Shown: in pieces, positions 1 through 11,218 of the stretch | How positions within the stretch are numbered: the first letter of the stretch is position 1 | How the letters are laid out: each line of letters opens with the position of its first letter | Source of the DNA: Nocardia asteroides | GTDB lineage: Bacteria > Actinomycetota > Actinomycetes > Mycobacteriales > Mycobacteriaceae | Direction of reading: 5' to 3' | NCBI RefSeq assembly: GCF_900637185.1 | Contig: NZ_LR134352.1 | Span: 5,136,001-5,200,000 of the forward strand | DNA length: 64,000 bases | Notes under the pieces: generated by a model | The model's database searches: none | The model's input: the letters and a program-made list of their open reading frames with translations, nothing else | Told to the model about the DNA's origin: nothing | Translations under genes and position numbers: made by a program

Positions 1-1017
1 GACGGTCTGCAGGACCCGCTTGATGACTTCCTCGGGGGTGACCTCGTCGGCGAGCGCGTCGTAGGACAGCACCAGGCGGTGACGCAGCACGTCCGGGATC
101 ACCTCGACGACGTCCTGCGGCACCACGTAGTCGCGGCCGCGGATCAGCGCCACGGCGCGCGCGGCCGCGATGATGCCGAGGCTGGCGCGCGGCGAGGCGC
201 CGTAGGAGATCCAGTTGGCGACATCGGGCATGCCGAACTCGGCGGGCGTGCGGGTCGCGGTGATCACCCGGACGACGTAGTCGACCAGGGCGTGGTGGAC
301 GAAGACGTTGGCGGCCAGCTTCTGCAGGCGGATGATGTCCTCGGGCGCCAGGATCTGCTTGGGCTCCGGCGGGGTGACGCCCATCCGGTAGATGATCTCG
401 CGCTCTTCCTCGACCGAGGGGTAGTCGACGACGACCTTGAACAGGAAGCGGTCGCGCTGGGCCTCGGGCAGCGGGTACACGCCCTCGCTCTCGATCGGGT
501 TCTGGGTCGCCATGACCAGGAACGGATCGGGCATCGGGTAGGTCTTGCCACCGATCGACAGCTTGCGCTCGGCCATCACCTCGAGCAGGGCCGACTGCAC
601 CTTGGCGGGGGCGCGGTTGATCTCGTCGGCGAGCACGAAGTTCGCGACGACCGGGCCGAGTTCGGTGTCGAACTCCTCGCGGCCCTGACGGTAGATGCGG
701 GTACCGATGAGGTCGGTGGGCACCAGGTCGGGGGTGAACTGCACGCGCGAGAACGAGCCGCCGACGACCTTGGCGAAGGTTTCCACCGCGAGGGTCTTCG
801 CGACACCGGGCACGCCCTCGAGCAGGACGTGACCGCGCGACAACACGCCCACGAGCAGCCGCTCGACGAGGCGATCCTGACCGACGATGACCCGTTTGAC
901 CTCGTAGATCGCCTTCTCGAGAGTCTGGACGTCACGCTCCAGGGTGCTCGGCGTTGCCGTACCGGCGTCCTTCGCCAGCTTCGGCCCGCTCACACCTTCC
1001 GTCGAAGTCACCAACAT
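1..1017 (-). CDS. moxR: MoxR-family AAA+ ATPase (3' end outside window)
   Basis: 339 codons are present and the frame is open to base 1, so the C-terminus is missing. The translation shows a Walker A-like LLEGVPGVAKT, Walker B-like FVLADEINRAP and the sensor segment VMATQNPIE, the standard MoxR set. MoxR ATPases act as chaperones for maturation of partner proteins, often with the DUF58/VWA proteins encoded just downstream; any partner here would lie outside the window. ATG at 1017 is chosen; an in-frame GTG at 1011 is an alternative. In mycobacteria moxR1 directly follows ripA/ripB; here it is separated from ripA by a surface protein and a sortase. Family assignment is firm; the partner is unknown. 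Confidence 0.93.
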   Translation of the reverse strand, partial: MLVTSTEGVSGPKLAKDAGTATPSTLERDVQTLEKAIYEVKRVIVGQDRLVERLLVGVLSRGHVLLEGVPGVAKTLAVETFAKVVGGSFSRVQFTPDLVPTDLIGTRIYRQGREEFDTELGPVVANFVLADEINRAPAKVQSALLEVMAERKLSIGGKTYPMPDPFLVMATQNPIESEGVYPLPEAQRDRFLFKVVVDYPSVEEEREIIYRMGVTPPEPKQILAPEDIIRLQKLAANVFVHHALVDYVVRVITATRTPAEFGMPDVANWISYGASPRASLGIIAAARAVALIRGRDYVVPQDVVEVIPDVLRHRLVLSYDALADEVTPEEVIKRVLQTV

Positions 1018-1374
1018 CCCCGCTTTCGCTTTGGTCCTGTGCGTGCCGCCCCAACTATTCCAGGTAATAGCCCGGCGCGCCGCAACCGGCCAGGAGTGGA
1101 CGCGAATTCGTCGTCTTACCCAGCCCAGCTCGGTATGCCCGTCACCCTACGCATGTCGCGTGCCGGTCGCCCGCGCGACGCGGACACCCGCGGGTCGCGC
1201 CGGACCGGCCGGAGCACAGCGGCAAATTTTCAGCAACATGATCTGGCTCGCATCGGTTACCGGCGGTAACGATCCGGATTCACCGGCGGCCACCCGCCCA
1301 GGTCGGCGCCCCGGTCGGTGCGTTCGTGGCCTTGGACACACAGTTCAGCGGTACTTCTGCCGACCTCGTTGCGG

Positions 1375-1450
1375 TTCTATGGACCATCTCCACACGCCGA
1401 TCCGTTTTATGAATCCATACCGGCCTGTCGGATTGTTTCGATCCATAGAA
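1375..1450. promoter_or_regulatory. Divergent intergenic region with a 9-bp inverted repeat
   Basis: The 443 bases between moxR (leftward) and the surface protein (rightward) hold no convincing gene. TTCTATGGA at 1375-1383 is matched by its exact reverse complement TCCATAGAA at 1442-1450. The right arm runs into the ribosome binding site GAAGG of the surface-protein gene, so a transcript containing both arms could mask that site. This may be an operator, an mRNA hairpin, or chance. No good -10/-35 pair was identified. Confidence 0.3.
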
Positions 1451-1460
1451 GGTGATCTTC

Positions 1461-3545
1461 ATGCGGTTTTCCCACTCCTCGCGATTCTCTCGCGGTTTGC
1501 TGCCGTCGGCCGTGGTCGTCACCGTGGCGGCCGTCGGCCTCGCCGCCGCCCCCACCGCGCTGGCGAACCCCCTCTCCCCGCCCGGGATCGGGATCGGCGT
1601 CGACACCGGTTCGGCCGGCCTCGATCTCGGCACCGGATCCAGTACGGCAGGCACCACGCTCGGCCTGGGTACCGGCAGTTCCGGGGCGAGCACCGGCGGT
1701 GCACTCGACACCGGCAGCGGCGCCGTAGGCACCGAACTCGGCCTCGGCACCGGATCCGGCGGCGGCGCTGGAACCGAACTCGGGCTCGGCTCCGGATCCG
1801 GATCCACGGGCGCGCCGGGCACCGGAAGCACGTCGGGCGCGGGCACCGAACTCGGGCTGGGACCCGGTGCCGGATCATCAGGAACAGGCTCGGGGACCGG
1901 CCTTCTCAACGGCGCGGAAGCCCTGGGCACCGGCAGCGCGACCGGATCGGGCGGTCCCGGCGCCGTCGGCACCGGCAGCGCGCTGGGACCCGGCAGCGCG
2001 TCGGCCGGTGGCACCGGCAGCGCGTCGGCCTCCGGCAGCTCCGAAGCACTCGGCACCGGAGGCGCAGTGACGAGCGGCAGCGCCGACGCGCTCGGCACCG
2101 GCAGCGCCCTCGCGACCGGCAGCGCCGACGCGCTCGGCACCGGAAGCGCCCTCGCGACCGGCAGCGCCGACACGCTCGGCACCGGAAGCGCCCTCGCGAC
2201 CGGCAGCACCGACACGCTCGGCACCGGCAGCGCCCTCGCAACCGGCAGCACCGACACGCTCGGCACCGGCAGCGCCCTCGCAACCGGCAGCACCGACACG
2301 CTCGGCACCGGCAGCGCCCTCGCAACCGGCAGCACCGACACGCTCGGCACCGGCAGCGCCCTCGCAACCGGCAGCGCGGATGCGCTCGGCGCGGGTAGCG
2401 CTTTGGCAGCCGGGAGCTCTGAAGCGCTCGGCGCCGGGGGCGCACTCGGCAGCGGTAGCGCGGCGGCCTCGGGCAGCGGCACGACACTTCTAGGGTCGGG
2501 CAGTGCCGCCAATGGAAGTTCCGCCGGCCTGGGCGTCCTCGCCGCCCTGCTCGATACGGGCAGCGCAGTCGGCGGGGCCGGTGCGGCGACAGGTCTGAGC
2601 GCGCTGCTCGGTACCGGAAGCGCGGGGGCCCTAGGCACCAGCCTCGCGGGGGTGCTCGGCACCGGCAGCGCAGGGGCCCTTGGCACCGGTCTCGCGGGAG
2701 CCCTCGGCACCGGCAGCGCAGGGACCCTCGGCACTGGTCTCGCGGGAGCCCTCGGCACCGGCAGCGCAGGGACCCTCGGCACTGGTCTCGCGGGAGTGCT
2801 CGGCACCGGAAGCGCGGCGGCACTGGGCACCGGCAGTGCGGGAGCCCTCGCCACCGGTAGTGCGGGGGCCGGCGCACTCGGACTCGGCAGCAGCATCGGG
2901 ACGTTGGCGCTACTGCTCGGCACCGGCAGCGCAGGAGTCGGCAGCGCGGCACTCGGCAGCGCCGCACTCGGCAGCGCGGCAGTCGGCAGTGCCGCACTCG
3001 GCAGCGCCGCACTCGGCAGCGCAGGTGTCGGCAGTGCGGCAGTCGGCAGCGCAGGTGTCGGCAGTGCGGCAGTCGGCAGCGCAGGAGTCGGCAGTGCGGC
3101 AGTCGGCAGCGCAGGAGTCGGCAGTGCGGCAGTCGGCAGCGCCGCGTTGGGTGGCGCAGCGCTCGGCGGTGCATTGGCGGGGGCGGGGTCTTCCCAGGGG
3201 CCCGGCACGTCCGGTGAGCACAGCGAACCGTCGCCCACCCCGCCGGCTGCGGACGGCAACGGTCCGGGTGGATCCACCGCCCCGGAGACCGATTCCGGCG
3301 ACTCGACCAACTCCGGCGACACGCACGAGTCCGGCCGGTCCAGCGGGGCGACTCTCACCGGTGGCGGAGCCACCACGTCCACCGCGCAGGGGTACGGAGC
3401 ACCCTCCGGCGCACCCGAGACCGGCGCGGGCGGACGGTTCACCGACGATCGGTTGATGCTGGCGGGGTTCGGCGTGCTGGCACTGCTCGGCGCCGCTGTC
3501 GCCGTGACCCGCGACCGGCACCCCGCCCGGCGGAACCGGGCATGA
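1461..3545 (+). CDS. Glycine-rich repeat surface protein with a sortase-like C-terminal sorting signal
   Basis: 694 residues. The N-terminus is a signal peptide: basic MRFSHSSRFSRG, a hydrophobic stretch, then an APTALA-N type cleavage site. The body is almost entirely Gly, Ser, Ala, Thr and Leu, built of GTGSAL units in several tandem arrays. The last 44 residues look like a cell-wall sorting signal: APETG (about residues 651-655), a hydrophobic segment, and an Arg-rich tail RDRHPARRNRA. APETG is a variant of LPXTG; the sortase gene about 400 bases downstream supports the reading. ATG 1461 is preferred over GTG 1452 because GAAGG at 1448-1452 is well spaced for it. Likely an exported, wall-anchored low-complexity protein; its role is unknown. 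PGRS-like composition makes homology calls unreliable. Confidence 0.85.
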   Translation: MRFSHSSRFSRGLLPSAVVVTVAAVGLAAAPTALANPLSPPGIGIGVDTGSAGLDLGTGSSTAGTTLGLGTGSSGASTGGALDTGSGAVGTELGLGTGSGGGAGTELGLGSGSGSTGAPGTGSTSGAGTELGLGPGAGSSGTGSGTGLLNGAEALGTGSATGSGGPGAVGTGSALGPGSASAGGTGSASASGSSEALGTGGAVTSGSADALGTGSALATGSADALGTGSALATGSADTLGTGSALATGSTDTLGTGSALATGSTDTLGTGSALATGSTDTLGTGSALATGSTDTLGTGSALATGSADALGAGSALAAGSSEALGAGGALGSGSAAASGSGTTLLGSGSAANGSSAGLGVLAALLDTGSAVGGAGAATGLSALLGTGSAGALGTSLAGVLGTGSAGALGTGLAGALGTGSAGTLGTGLAGALGTGSAGTLGTGLAGVLGTGSAAALGTGSAGALATGSAGAGALGLGSSIGTLALLLGTGSAGVGSAALGSAALGSAAVGSAALGSAALGSAGVGSAAVGSAGVGSAAVGSAGVGSAAVGSAGVGSAAVGSAALGGAALGGALAGAGSSQGPGTSGEHSEPSPTPPAADGNGPGGSTAPETDSGDSTNSGDTHESGRSSGATLTGGGATTSTAQGYGAPSGAPETGAGGRFTDDRLMLAGFGVLALLGAAVAVTRDRHPARRNRA
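2079..2414 (+). repeat. 42-bp tandem repeat array, about 8 copies, inside the surface-protein gene
   Basis: A 42-bp unit encoding 14 residues (SADALGTGSALATG and close variants) starts at 2079, 2121, 2163, 2205, 2247, 2289, 2331 and 2373. The central copies are nearly identical at DNA level (Asp-Thr-Leu versions), while the last is diverged. The unit length is a multiple of three, so copy number can change without a frameshift. Confidence 0.92.
2925..3164 (+). repeat. 15-bp tandem repeats encoding GSAAL/GSAAV/GSAGV pentapeptides
   Basis: Fifteen consecutive pentapeptides of the form GSA(A/G)(L/V), then a GGAAL copy. The second half alternates GSAGV and GSAAV as a 30-bp higher-order unit. A separate 24/48-bp array (GTGSAGTL-GTGLAGAL) lies at about 2635-2820. 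The pattern suggests an extended stalk-like region of the wall protein. Confidence 0.9.
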
Positions 3546-3943
3546 CCCGACAACCGGAGACAGTGTGGCGGCTGCGCGGCCGCACCGCCAGGGAAGAACC
3601 CGGTGCCGCGCTGCCGCGCGGACGACACCGTCGACGGCGCAACGGCGGCCCGAGCGCGCAATGCTCCGCTGCCGGCGCCGGTCGGCGCCGCCTGTGCGGT
3701 GACCAGCCGATCCCGTCCCGGGTGACGCAGTCGAACGCGCCGACGCCGATCTCGCCGGCGTGGTCCGGCTGGGGGCCGATCCGCCGATCGAACTGCCGGA
3801 CGGCCCGCGATCGCCGCACGGAGCCGGCTGCTCACCGGCGCGCCACGCACACGGGTACTCGGCACCGTCGACCTGCAGGCCCGAGGGCAACCGGGCCGGT
3901 CGGCAGGCGAAACCGGCACTGCGCGGGAAGGATTGGGTGGTGA
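3542..3943 (+). other. Link between surface protein and sortase; possible decayed or frameshifted gene
   Basis: An open frame of 133 codons begins with an ATGA overlap on the surface-protein stop and ends with a GTGA overlap on the sortase start, the geometry of a coupled operon gene. Its product is very Arg-rich after about 25 codons and looks non-native. Coding-like stretches appear in different frames: frame of 3542 up to about 3615, a second frame to about 3720 (DDTVDGATAARARNAPLP), a third over 3703-3800 (VRLGADPPIELPDGP), then another change. This could be a decayed gene with several frameshifts, a real but odd small basic protein, or a spacer with high-GC coding-like bias. No function is proposed. 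Confidence 0.35.
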
Positions 3944-4569
3944 TCGGCAGGTCGCGGGCACGGACCGTCCGGACCGTGGTGGTGGCGTCGGTCCTGGTCG
4001 GCGTGGCGGCGGGATTCTTCGTCACCGCCGCCACGCGGGTGCCCGGACAAGCCGAACCGCCGCCTGCCCACGTCGACACCGCATTGCCGGGCACCGTCGC
4101 GGCGGCCGCGCCGCTGGACCGCTCGGCGCCGGTCCGGCTGGAGATTCCGCGGATCGGACTCGACACCAGCCCGGGACGCAGCGGCACGACCACGAGCGGA
4201 GCACTCGCCGCGCCTGCGGATTTCGCGCACACGACGTGGTTCGAGCCGGGTGCCAGCCCCGGCGAGGCGGGCCCGGCGGTGATTCTCGGACACGTCGACT
4301 CGACGAGCGGACCCGCCGTGTTCTTCCGGCTGGGCGAACTCGCCGCCGGTGACGAGGTCCTGGTGACCAGGGCCGACGGCCGCACGGCGCACTTCGTCGT
4401 CGACCGCACCGAGTCGGTCGACAAGACCGAGTTCCCCACCGACCGGGTCTTCGCCGACGACGGCACCGCCCGCCTGCGCCTCATCACCTGCGGCGGCACC
4501 TTCGACCCGGACCGAGGCCGCTACCTGGCCAATGTCATCGTCTACGCGACCCTGGTCGCCACCACCTGA
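3940..4569 (+). CDS. Sortase, class F-like
   Basis: 209 residues, a membrane-anchored transpeptidase that would join a surface protein to the cell wall. One N-terminal transmembrane segment (about residues 12-30, after an Arg-rich start) is followed by the sortase barrel: catalytic His118 in VILGHVDS and catalytic Cys184 in LITCGGTFDP. The Arg is probably one of those in DRGRY. TCGGxFD followed by NVIVYA is typical of actinobacterial class F sortases. GTG 3940 is preferred because GGAAGGA at 3926-3932 precedes it; the frame is open further upstream, but that part lacks a binding site. It directly follows its likely substrate gene. Confidence 0.88.
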   Translation: MIGRSRARTVRTVVVASVLVGVAAGFFVTAATRVPGQAEPPPAHVDTALPGTVAAAAPLDRSAPVRLEIPRIGLDTSPGRSGTTTSGALAAPADFAHTTWFEPGASPGEAGPAVILGHVDSTSGPAVFFRLGELAAGDEVLVTRADGRTAHFVVDRTESVDKTEFPTDRVFADDGTARLRLITCGGTFDPDRGRYLANVIVYATLVATT

Positions 4570-4592
4570 CCGGCGCGGCGACCGCGCGGCGC

Positions 4593-6017
4593 CTACTCGG
4601 TGACGATGCGGACCGCGTACGGCATGATCCCGTCCTCGCGGACCGGCGAGATCTTCACGACGTCACCGGATTCGGGGGCTTCGATCATGGTGCCGTCGCC
4701 CAGGTACAGGGCGACGTGCGCGCTGCCGCCGGGGCCCCAGAACAGCATGTCGCCGCGTTCGCGGTCGTCGACGTCGACGCGGGTGCCCGCGTTGTACTGA
4801 TAGCCGCTGTAGTGCGGCAGGGACACCCCGATGCCGGCGAAGGCGTAGAGCATCAGGCCGGAGCAGTCGAAGCCGATCTTGTTGTAGTCGCCGTGGGCGT
4901 CGGCGGTGCCGCCGTCGCGGATCCCGAGGGTGGGCCCGTCCTCGTCGCCACCGCCCCAGGCATAGGTGACGCCGAGCTGCGACATGGCCCGGTCGATCAC
5001 CGTCTCGATCGCCGCCGAGCCGGTGACCTGTGGGCGCGTCGGGCGGGGTTTGGTCTTGCGCGGCGAGGCCGGGGTGGATTCGAGTTCGGTGTGCGGGCGC
5101 TGCCCTTCCCCGAGGCGGGCGGCGCGGTCGCGGGCGGCCTGGTCGGCGGCGGCGCGCTGGGCGGCGGCATTGGCGGCGGCCAGCAGTGCGGTGACCTCGG
5201 CCTTGCGCTGGTCGTCCCAGGCCAGGAACACCTCACGCTGGCTCTGCAGCCCCGACACCGTCGCGCGGGCGACATCGAGGGCCGCCTGGGCGGCGGCGCG
5301 GTCACGCTGGAGGTTGTCGCGGGCGACGGACTGGGCGTCGAATTCGTTCTTGGCCACCGACATCGCGGTTTGGGCGGCGTTCTTCTTCTGTTCGGCCGCG
5401 CCCGCGGCGGCGTCGGCGTCGGTCTTGGCCTGCCGGGCCGCGGCATTCTGGTTGGCCTGGGCGATCTGGGTGCGGCGCAGGTCGTCGAGCACCTGACGCT
5501 GGTTCTTGGAGACCATGCTCAGCACCTGGGCGCGGTCCATCGCGGTGTCGGGGGTGGCGGAGGCGAGGTAGGTGACGACCGAGCTGTTGACCGGGCGCAC
5601 GTAGGCCTGGGTCGCGAGCTGGTCGAACTCCTGGCGCGCGCCCGCGACTTTCGCGCCCGCGTCGGCCAGCAGATTCTGTGAATCGGCGACGGCGGCCGCG
5701 GCCGCATCGGCGGCGTCCCTGGCGCTCTGCAGGTCGACGAGCGCCTGGTTGACCGCTTCGCGTTTCGCGGCGAGCACGTCGTCGAGGGCGCGCAGCTGCT
5801 GATCGGCCGCGGCGACGCGGTTGATCAGGACGCCGATCTCGCCGACGCGGGCGTCGACCTGGGCGCCGGCGCCCGCGATCTCCCCGTCGGACGGGTTGGG
5901 CGGCGGCGGTGGCACCGCCGCGACCGGTCCCGCGCTCGCGAGGAGGGCCAGCGCCAGCAGCAATCCTGCCGCTACCCGTAATAGACCTGGTTCGTCCTGC
6001 CTGCCCGCTGCGCGCAC
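4593..6017 (-). CDS. ripA: Peptidoglycan hydrolase, NlpC/P60 family, RipA type
   Basis: 474 residues. A signal peptide (hydrophobic LLLALALLASAGPVAA) is followed by a long Ala/Gln-rich coiled coil (about residues 45-290), a linker, and a C-terminal NlpC/P60 domain. Catalytic residues are Cys385 in FDCSGL, His434 in SAHVALYLG and Glu446 in TMIEAP. RipA cleaves the D-Glu-mDAP bond in peptidoglycan and is needed for daughter-cell separation in mycobacteria, where the coiled coil restrains the enzyme until processing. Start GTG 6017 follows GGAGG at 6022-6026, a short spacing. M. tuberculosis has ripA and ripB in tandem; only one is seen here. The gene has its own leader, since a terminator lies upstream. 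Confidence 0.93.
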   Translation of the reverse strand: MRAAGRQDEPGLLRVAAGLLLALALLASAGPVAAVPPPPPNPSDGEIAGAGAQVDARVGEIGVLINRVAAADQQLRALDDVLAAKREAVNQALVDLQSARDAADAAAAAVADSQNLLADAGAKVAGARQEFDQLATQAYVRPVNSSVVTYLASATPDTAMDRAQVLSMVSKNQRQVLDDLRRTQIAQANQNAAARQAKTDADAAAGAAEQKKNAAQTAMSVAKNEFDAQSVARDNLQRDRAAAQAALDVARATVSGLQSQREVFLAWDDQRKAEVTALLAAANAAAQRAAADQAARDRAARLGEGQRPHTELESTPASPRKTKPRPTRPQVTGSAAIETVIDRAMSQLGVTYAWGGGDEDGPTLGIRDGGTADAHGDYNKIGFDCSGLMLYAFAGIGVSLPHYSGYQYNAGTRVDVDDRERGDMLFWGPGGSAHVALYLGDGTMIEAPESGDVVKISPVREDGIMPYAVRIVTE

Positions 6018-6235
6018 GGCACCTCCGAGTGACTCGACTCGACATACGTCACCGGCGCATCAGCCCACCCATCGACCACAGGAGTCGACCAATGCCCCCT
6101 TTACCACTGCCTTCACGATCGCGATCACCGCAACCGTACGACACATAGTTCACAAAGGAAACATCAGCCACAGGATGACAGGCGTGTAATTTGACGATTG
6201 CCCGAAATTAGCCTGACGAGCGACAGGTTTGCAGC

Positions 6236-6258
6236 ACAAAAACAGACCGCAGGTCTGG
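6236..6258 (-). terminator. Rho-independent terminator after the Rv1476-like gene
   Basis: Reading leftward, CAGACC, a 3-base loop and GGTCTG (6257 to 6243) are followed by a run of five T (6242-6238). It lies just after the Rv1476-like stop codon and before ripA, so ripA must be transcribed from 6018-6235. No recognised riboswitch was seen in that 218-base leader region. Confidence 0.75.
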
Positions 6259-6281
6259 AAATGTGGCGTAAGGGAAACCAG

Positions 6282-6842
6282 TTACTGGAGAGAACCCGTG
6301 TCGCGCCCCGACACGGCGGCCGGATCCCGCGCATCGTCGTCGGGACCGCGCCGCGCCTTCACGACATAGAGCCCGGCGATGGCCAGCACGGTGAGCGTCA
6401 GCAGCACGCCGGTGATCGCACCCCAGGACACGCCCTCGGGCTGCTCGAGCCGGCCCACGAAGGCCTGCACGGCCTCCTCGGGGTGGTTGCCCTTGTACTT
6501 GGCCGCGTCCTCGGCCCATTCCAGCCGGACCCGGCTGATGCTGTCGCTGTGGGTGCCGATCCAGTCGTCGCTGAACACCGCGACGGTGCCCTCCGTGCTT
6601 TTGCCCACCTCGGTGGCCAGGTCACGTAGGCTCGAGTCGTGGCCGGGGTTGCCGGGAACGACGACGACGCTCAGCGGGATCCCCTCGGATCGCGCCTGGG
6701 CGACGATCGCCGCCAGCTTCTCCTGGTTCACACCCTTCGGGGCGGCGACGTGATTGTCGGCGAGATCGGACCGGACACTGCTCAGCACAATATTGGGCGG
6801 CAGTTCCGCGGCCATCGGCGCAAAGGTGTGCAAGACGGTCAT
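6282..6842 (-). CDS. Rv1476-like membrane protein
   Basis: 186 residues, the length I recall for M. tuberculosis Rv1476, which occupies the same place between acn and ripA. A soluble N-terminal domain carries the segment SVVVVPGNPGHDSSLRDLA, and one C-terminal transmembrane segment (about residues 140-162, WGAITGVLLTLTVLAIAGLY) ends in a charged tail. ATG 6842 is preceded by GGATGGAAG; the open frame extends to 6989 but that part looks non-coding. Function is unknown. Constant linkage to ripA and moxR suggests an envelope role. Transcribed divergently from acn. Confidence 0.85.
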   Translation of the reverse strand: MTVLHTFAPMAAELPPNIVLSSVRSDLADNHVAAPKGVNQEKLAAIVAQARSEGIPLSVVVVPGNPGHDSSLRDLATEVGKSTEGTVAVFSDDWIGTHSDSISRVRLEWAEDAAKYKGNHPEEAVQAFVGRLEQPEGVSWGAITGVLLTLTVLAIAGLYVVKARRGPDDDARDPAAVSGRDTGSLQ

Positions 6843-7007
6843 CTTCCATCCGGTCTGTCGAGCCACGGTCGCCTGCGTTGCGACGGGCATCCAACACTGC
6901 AGGGTGAGCGTCAACGCGTCATTCCCCGACTCGCTCGACAGGCACAGTACGCGACGCCGCGCGCGAACATGCCCGCACGGCACGCTCAACCGCCCCCGCG
7001 CATTTCA

Positions 7008-7023
7008 TAGGACAAGCGTACTG
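7008..7023. promoter_or_regulatory. AcnR operator in the acn promoter
   Basis: TAGGACAAGCGTACTG matches the AcnR box described for corynebacteria and mycobacteria (CAGNAC-NNN-CGTACTG) at every specified base but the first. It sits 116 bases before the acn start. A TANNNT -10 (TAGGCT, 7025-7030) follows immediately, so a bound repressor would block RNA polymerase. The acnR gene is directly downstream of acn. Confidence 0.8.
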
Positions 7024-7138
7024 TTAGGCTCGTACGGCGAGGAATCCGGCATCTCACGGCGCCGGAACCCCCTCCGAAGACGCGAGTCGCCGGCACAGCC
7101 CCGCCGGCGGCACACCCTCACAGATGAGTGGAGCTGAC

Positions 7139-9937
<2,799 letters not shown>

Positions 9938-9952
9938 TCACCGCGTACGACA

Positions 9953-9982
9953 ACCCCCGTCTCGGTTCGCCGGGGCGGGGGT
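9953..9982 (+). other. Hairpin between acn and acnR
   Basis: ACCCCCG at 9953-9959 can pair with CGGGGGT at 9976-9982. There is no T tract, so it is more likely an RNA-stability or partial attenuation element in a shared acn-acnR transcript than a full terminator. Confidence 0.4.
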
Positions 9983-10006
9983 CCGTGTATCCCCGCTGGA
10001 GGACTC

Positions 10007-10573
10007 ATGCCCAAGGTCAGCGACGACCACCTCGCCGCCCGCCGCAGCCAGATCCTCGACGGTGCACGGCGCTGCTTCGCCGAATACGGCTACGACGGCG
10101 CCACGGTGCGCCGTCTGGAGGAGGCCATCGGCCTCTCGCGCGGCGCGATCTTCCATCACTTCCGCGACAAGGACGCGCTGTTCTTCGCCCTGGCCAAGGA
10201 CGACGCCGAGCGCATGGCCGAGGTCGCGGCCAATCAGGGCATCGTGCAGGTGATGCGGGACATGCTCGCCCGCCCTGAGGAATTCAACTGGCTGGGCACC
10301 CGGCTCGAGATCGCCCGCCGGGTCCGCACCGATCCGGAGTTCCGGGCGGGCTGGACCCAGCGCTCGGCCGAACTGACCGCGGCCACCCTGGCCCGCCTGG
10401 AACGGCGCAAGGCCGCGGGCGCGCTGCGCGACGACGTCCCCACCGACGTGTTGCTCGGTTACCTCGACCTGGTCCTCGACGGCTTGATCGCGCGGATCGC
10501 CTCGGGTCACACCGACGACAACCTGTCCGCCGTGCTCGACCTGGTCGAGGCGTCGGTGCGCCGCCGCGACTGA
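10007..10573 (+). CDS. acnR: TetR-family repressor of aconitase (AcnR)
   Basis: 188 residues, the same length as I recall for Corynebacterium glutamicum AcnR. The N-terminal helix-turn-helix reads ARRCFAEYGYDGATVRRLEE then GLSRGAIFHHFRDKDALF; the rest is the alpha-helical ligand domain. AcnR represses acn and is known in corynebacteria to respond to citrate. The gene lies 69 bases after acn on the same strand, and a matching operator is present in the acn promoter. GGAGG at about 9999-10003 precedes the ATG. In M. tuberculosis the orthologous position is Rv1474c. Confidence 0.92.
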   Translation: MPKVSDDHLAARRSQILDGARRCFAEYGYDGATVRRLEEAIGLSRGAIFHHFRDKDALFFALAKDDAERMAEVAANQGIVQVMRDMLARPEEFNWLGTRLEIARRVRTDPEFRAGWTQRSAELTAATLARLERRKAAGALRDDVPTDVLLGYLDLVLDGLIARIASGHTDDNLSAVLDLVEASVRRRD

Positions 10574-10589
10574 GCACAGCGAAACCCAC

Positions 10590-10626
10590 ACCGCCGCACG
10601 ACCTTTCGGGCCGCGCGGCGGTTTTC
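10590..10626 (+). terminator. Rho-independent terminator after acnR
   Basis: ACCGCCGC at 10590-10597 pairs with GCGCGGCGGT ending at 10621, followed by TTTTCG. It closes the acn-acnR unit. The accessory island appears to begin just after it. Confidence 0.75.
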
Positions 10627-10699
10627 GCGCATTCGGGGCCGCTCCTCGATTGCGGCGCACGGGATTCCGCCGATCCATAGTTTCCCGCGGCGGGATCGG

Positions 10700-11200
10700 C
10701 TAGCCCTCCAGACTCCGCAGCATGATGCGGGCGATGCGGTCCAGCGCCTCCCGGTCGGCCGGTTCGAGCACCGACAGCATGCGCGTCTCGTTCTCGGTGT
10801 GCGCGGCGACCACCACGTCGACGAGTTCGCGCCCCGCCGGGGTGAGCGCGACGCGCACCGCCCGGCGATCGCCCGGGTCGGCGATCCGGCGGACCAGCCC
10901 GGCGCTCTCCAGCCGGTCGATCCGGCCGGTCATACCCGCCCGCGACAGCATCAGGGTGTCGGCCAGGACCGACGGGTTGAGTTCGCAGGGATCACCCGAA
11001 CGGCGCAGTGCCGCCAGCACATCGAACTCGCCGCGCTGGAGTCCGTGCGCGGTGAAGACCGCTTCGATCCGGGCCGTGGCGACGGCCGTCAGCCTGCCGA
11101 GCCTGCCGAACACGGCCATCGCCGCGAGATCGAGGTCGGGTCGTTCGCGCCGCCACTGCGCGGCGATGGCGTCGACGGCGTCCGGTTCATCCATGGACAC
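10700..11200 (-). CDS. MarR-family transcriptional regulator
   Basis: 166 residues. A winged helix-turn-helix is clear: LQRGEFDVLAALRRSG, then SVLADTLMLSRAGMTGRIDRL (recognition helix) and the wing ADPGDRRAVRVALTPAGREL. MarR dimers usually repress a divergent gene and release DNA on binding small phenolic or lipophilic ligands. The divergent cupin gene and the palindrome at 11219-11238 suggest local control. Start is GTG 11200; an in-frame ATG at 11194 is an alternative. Function of the ligand is unknown. Confidence 0.9.
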   Translation of the reverse strand: MSMDEPDAVDAIAAQWRRERPDLDLAAMAVFGRLGRLTAVATARIEAVFTAHGLQRGEFDVLAALRRSGDPCELNPSVLADTLMLSRAGMTGRIDRLESAGLVRRIADPGDRRAVRVALTPAGRELVDVVVAAHTENETRMLSVLEPADREALDRIARIMLRSLEG

Positions 11201-11218
11201 GATTCTATTCGCCGCGAT

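Noticed and set aside
2079..2414. Regular repeats considered as a CRISPR array
   Set aside because: Copies are head-to-tail with no unique spacers, and they encode in-frame peptide repeats.
1280..3961. Long leftward open frame of about 890 codons antisense to the surface-protein gene
   Set aside because: Its product is low-complexity Pro/Ala/Leu mirroring the sense repeats; the sense strand has signal peptide, RBS and sorting signal.
6018..6235. Possible c-di-AMP (ydaO) riboswitch upstream of ripA
   Set aside because: Such riboswitches precede some actinobacterial wall-hydrolase genes, but I could not find the conserved core here.
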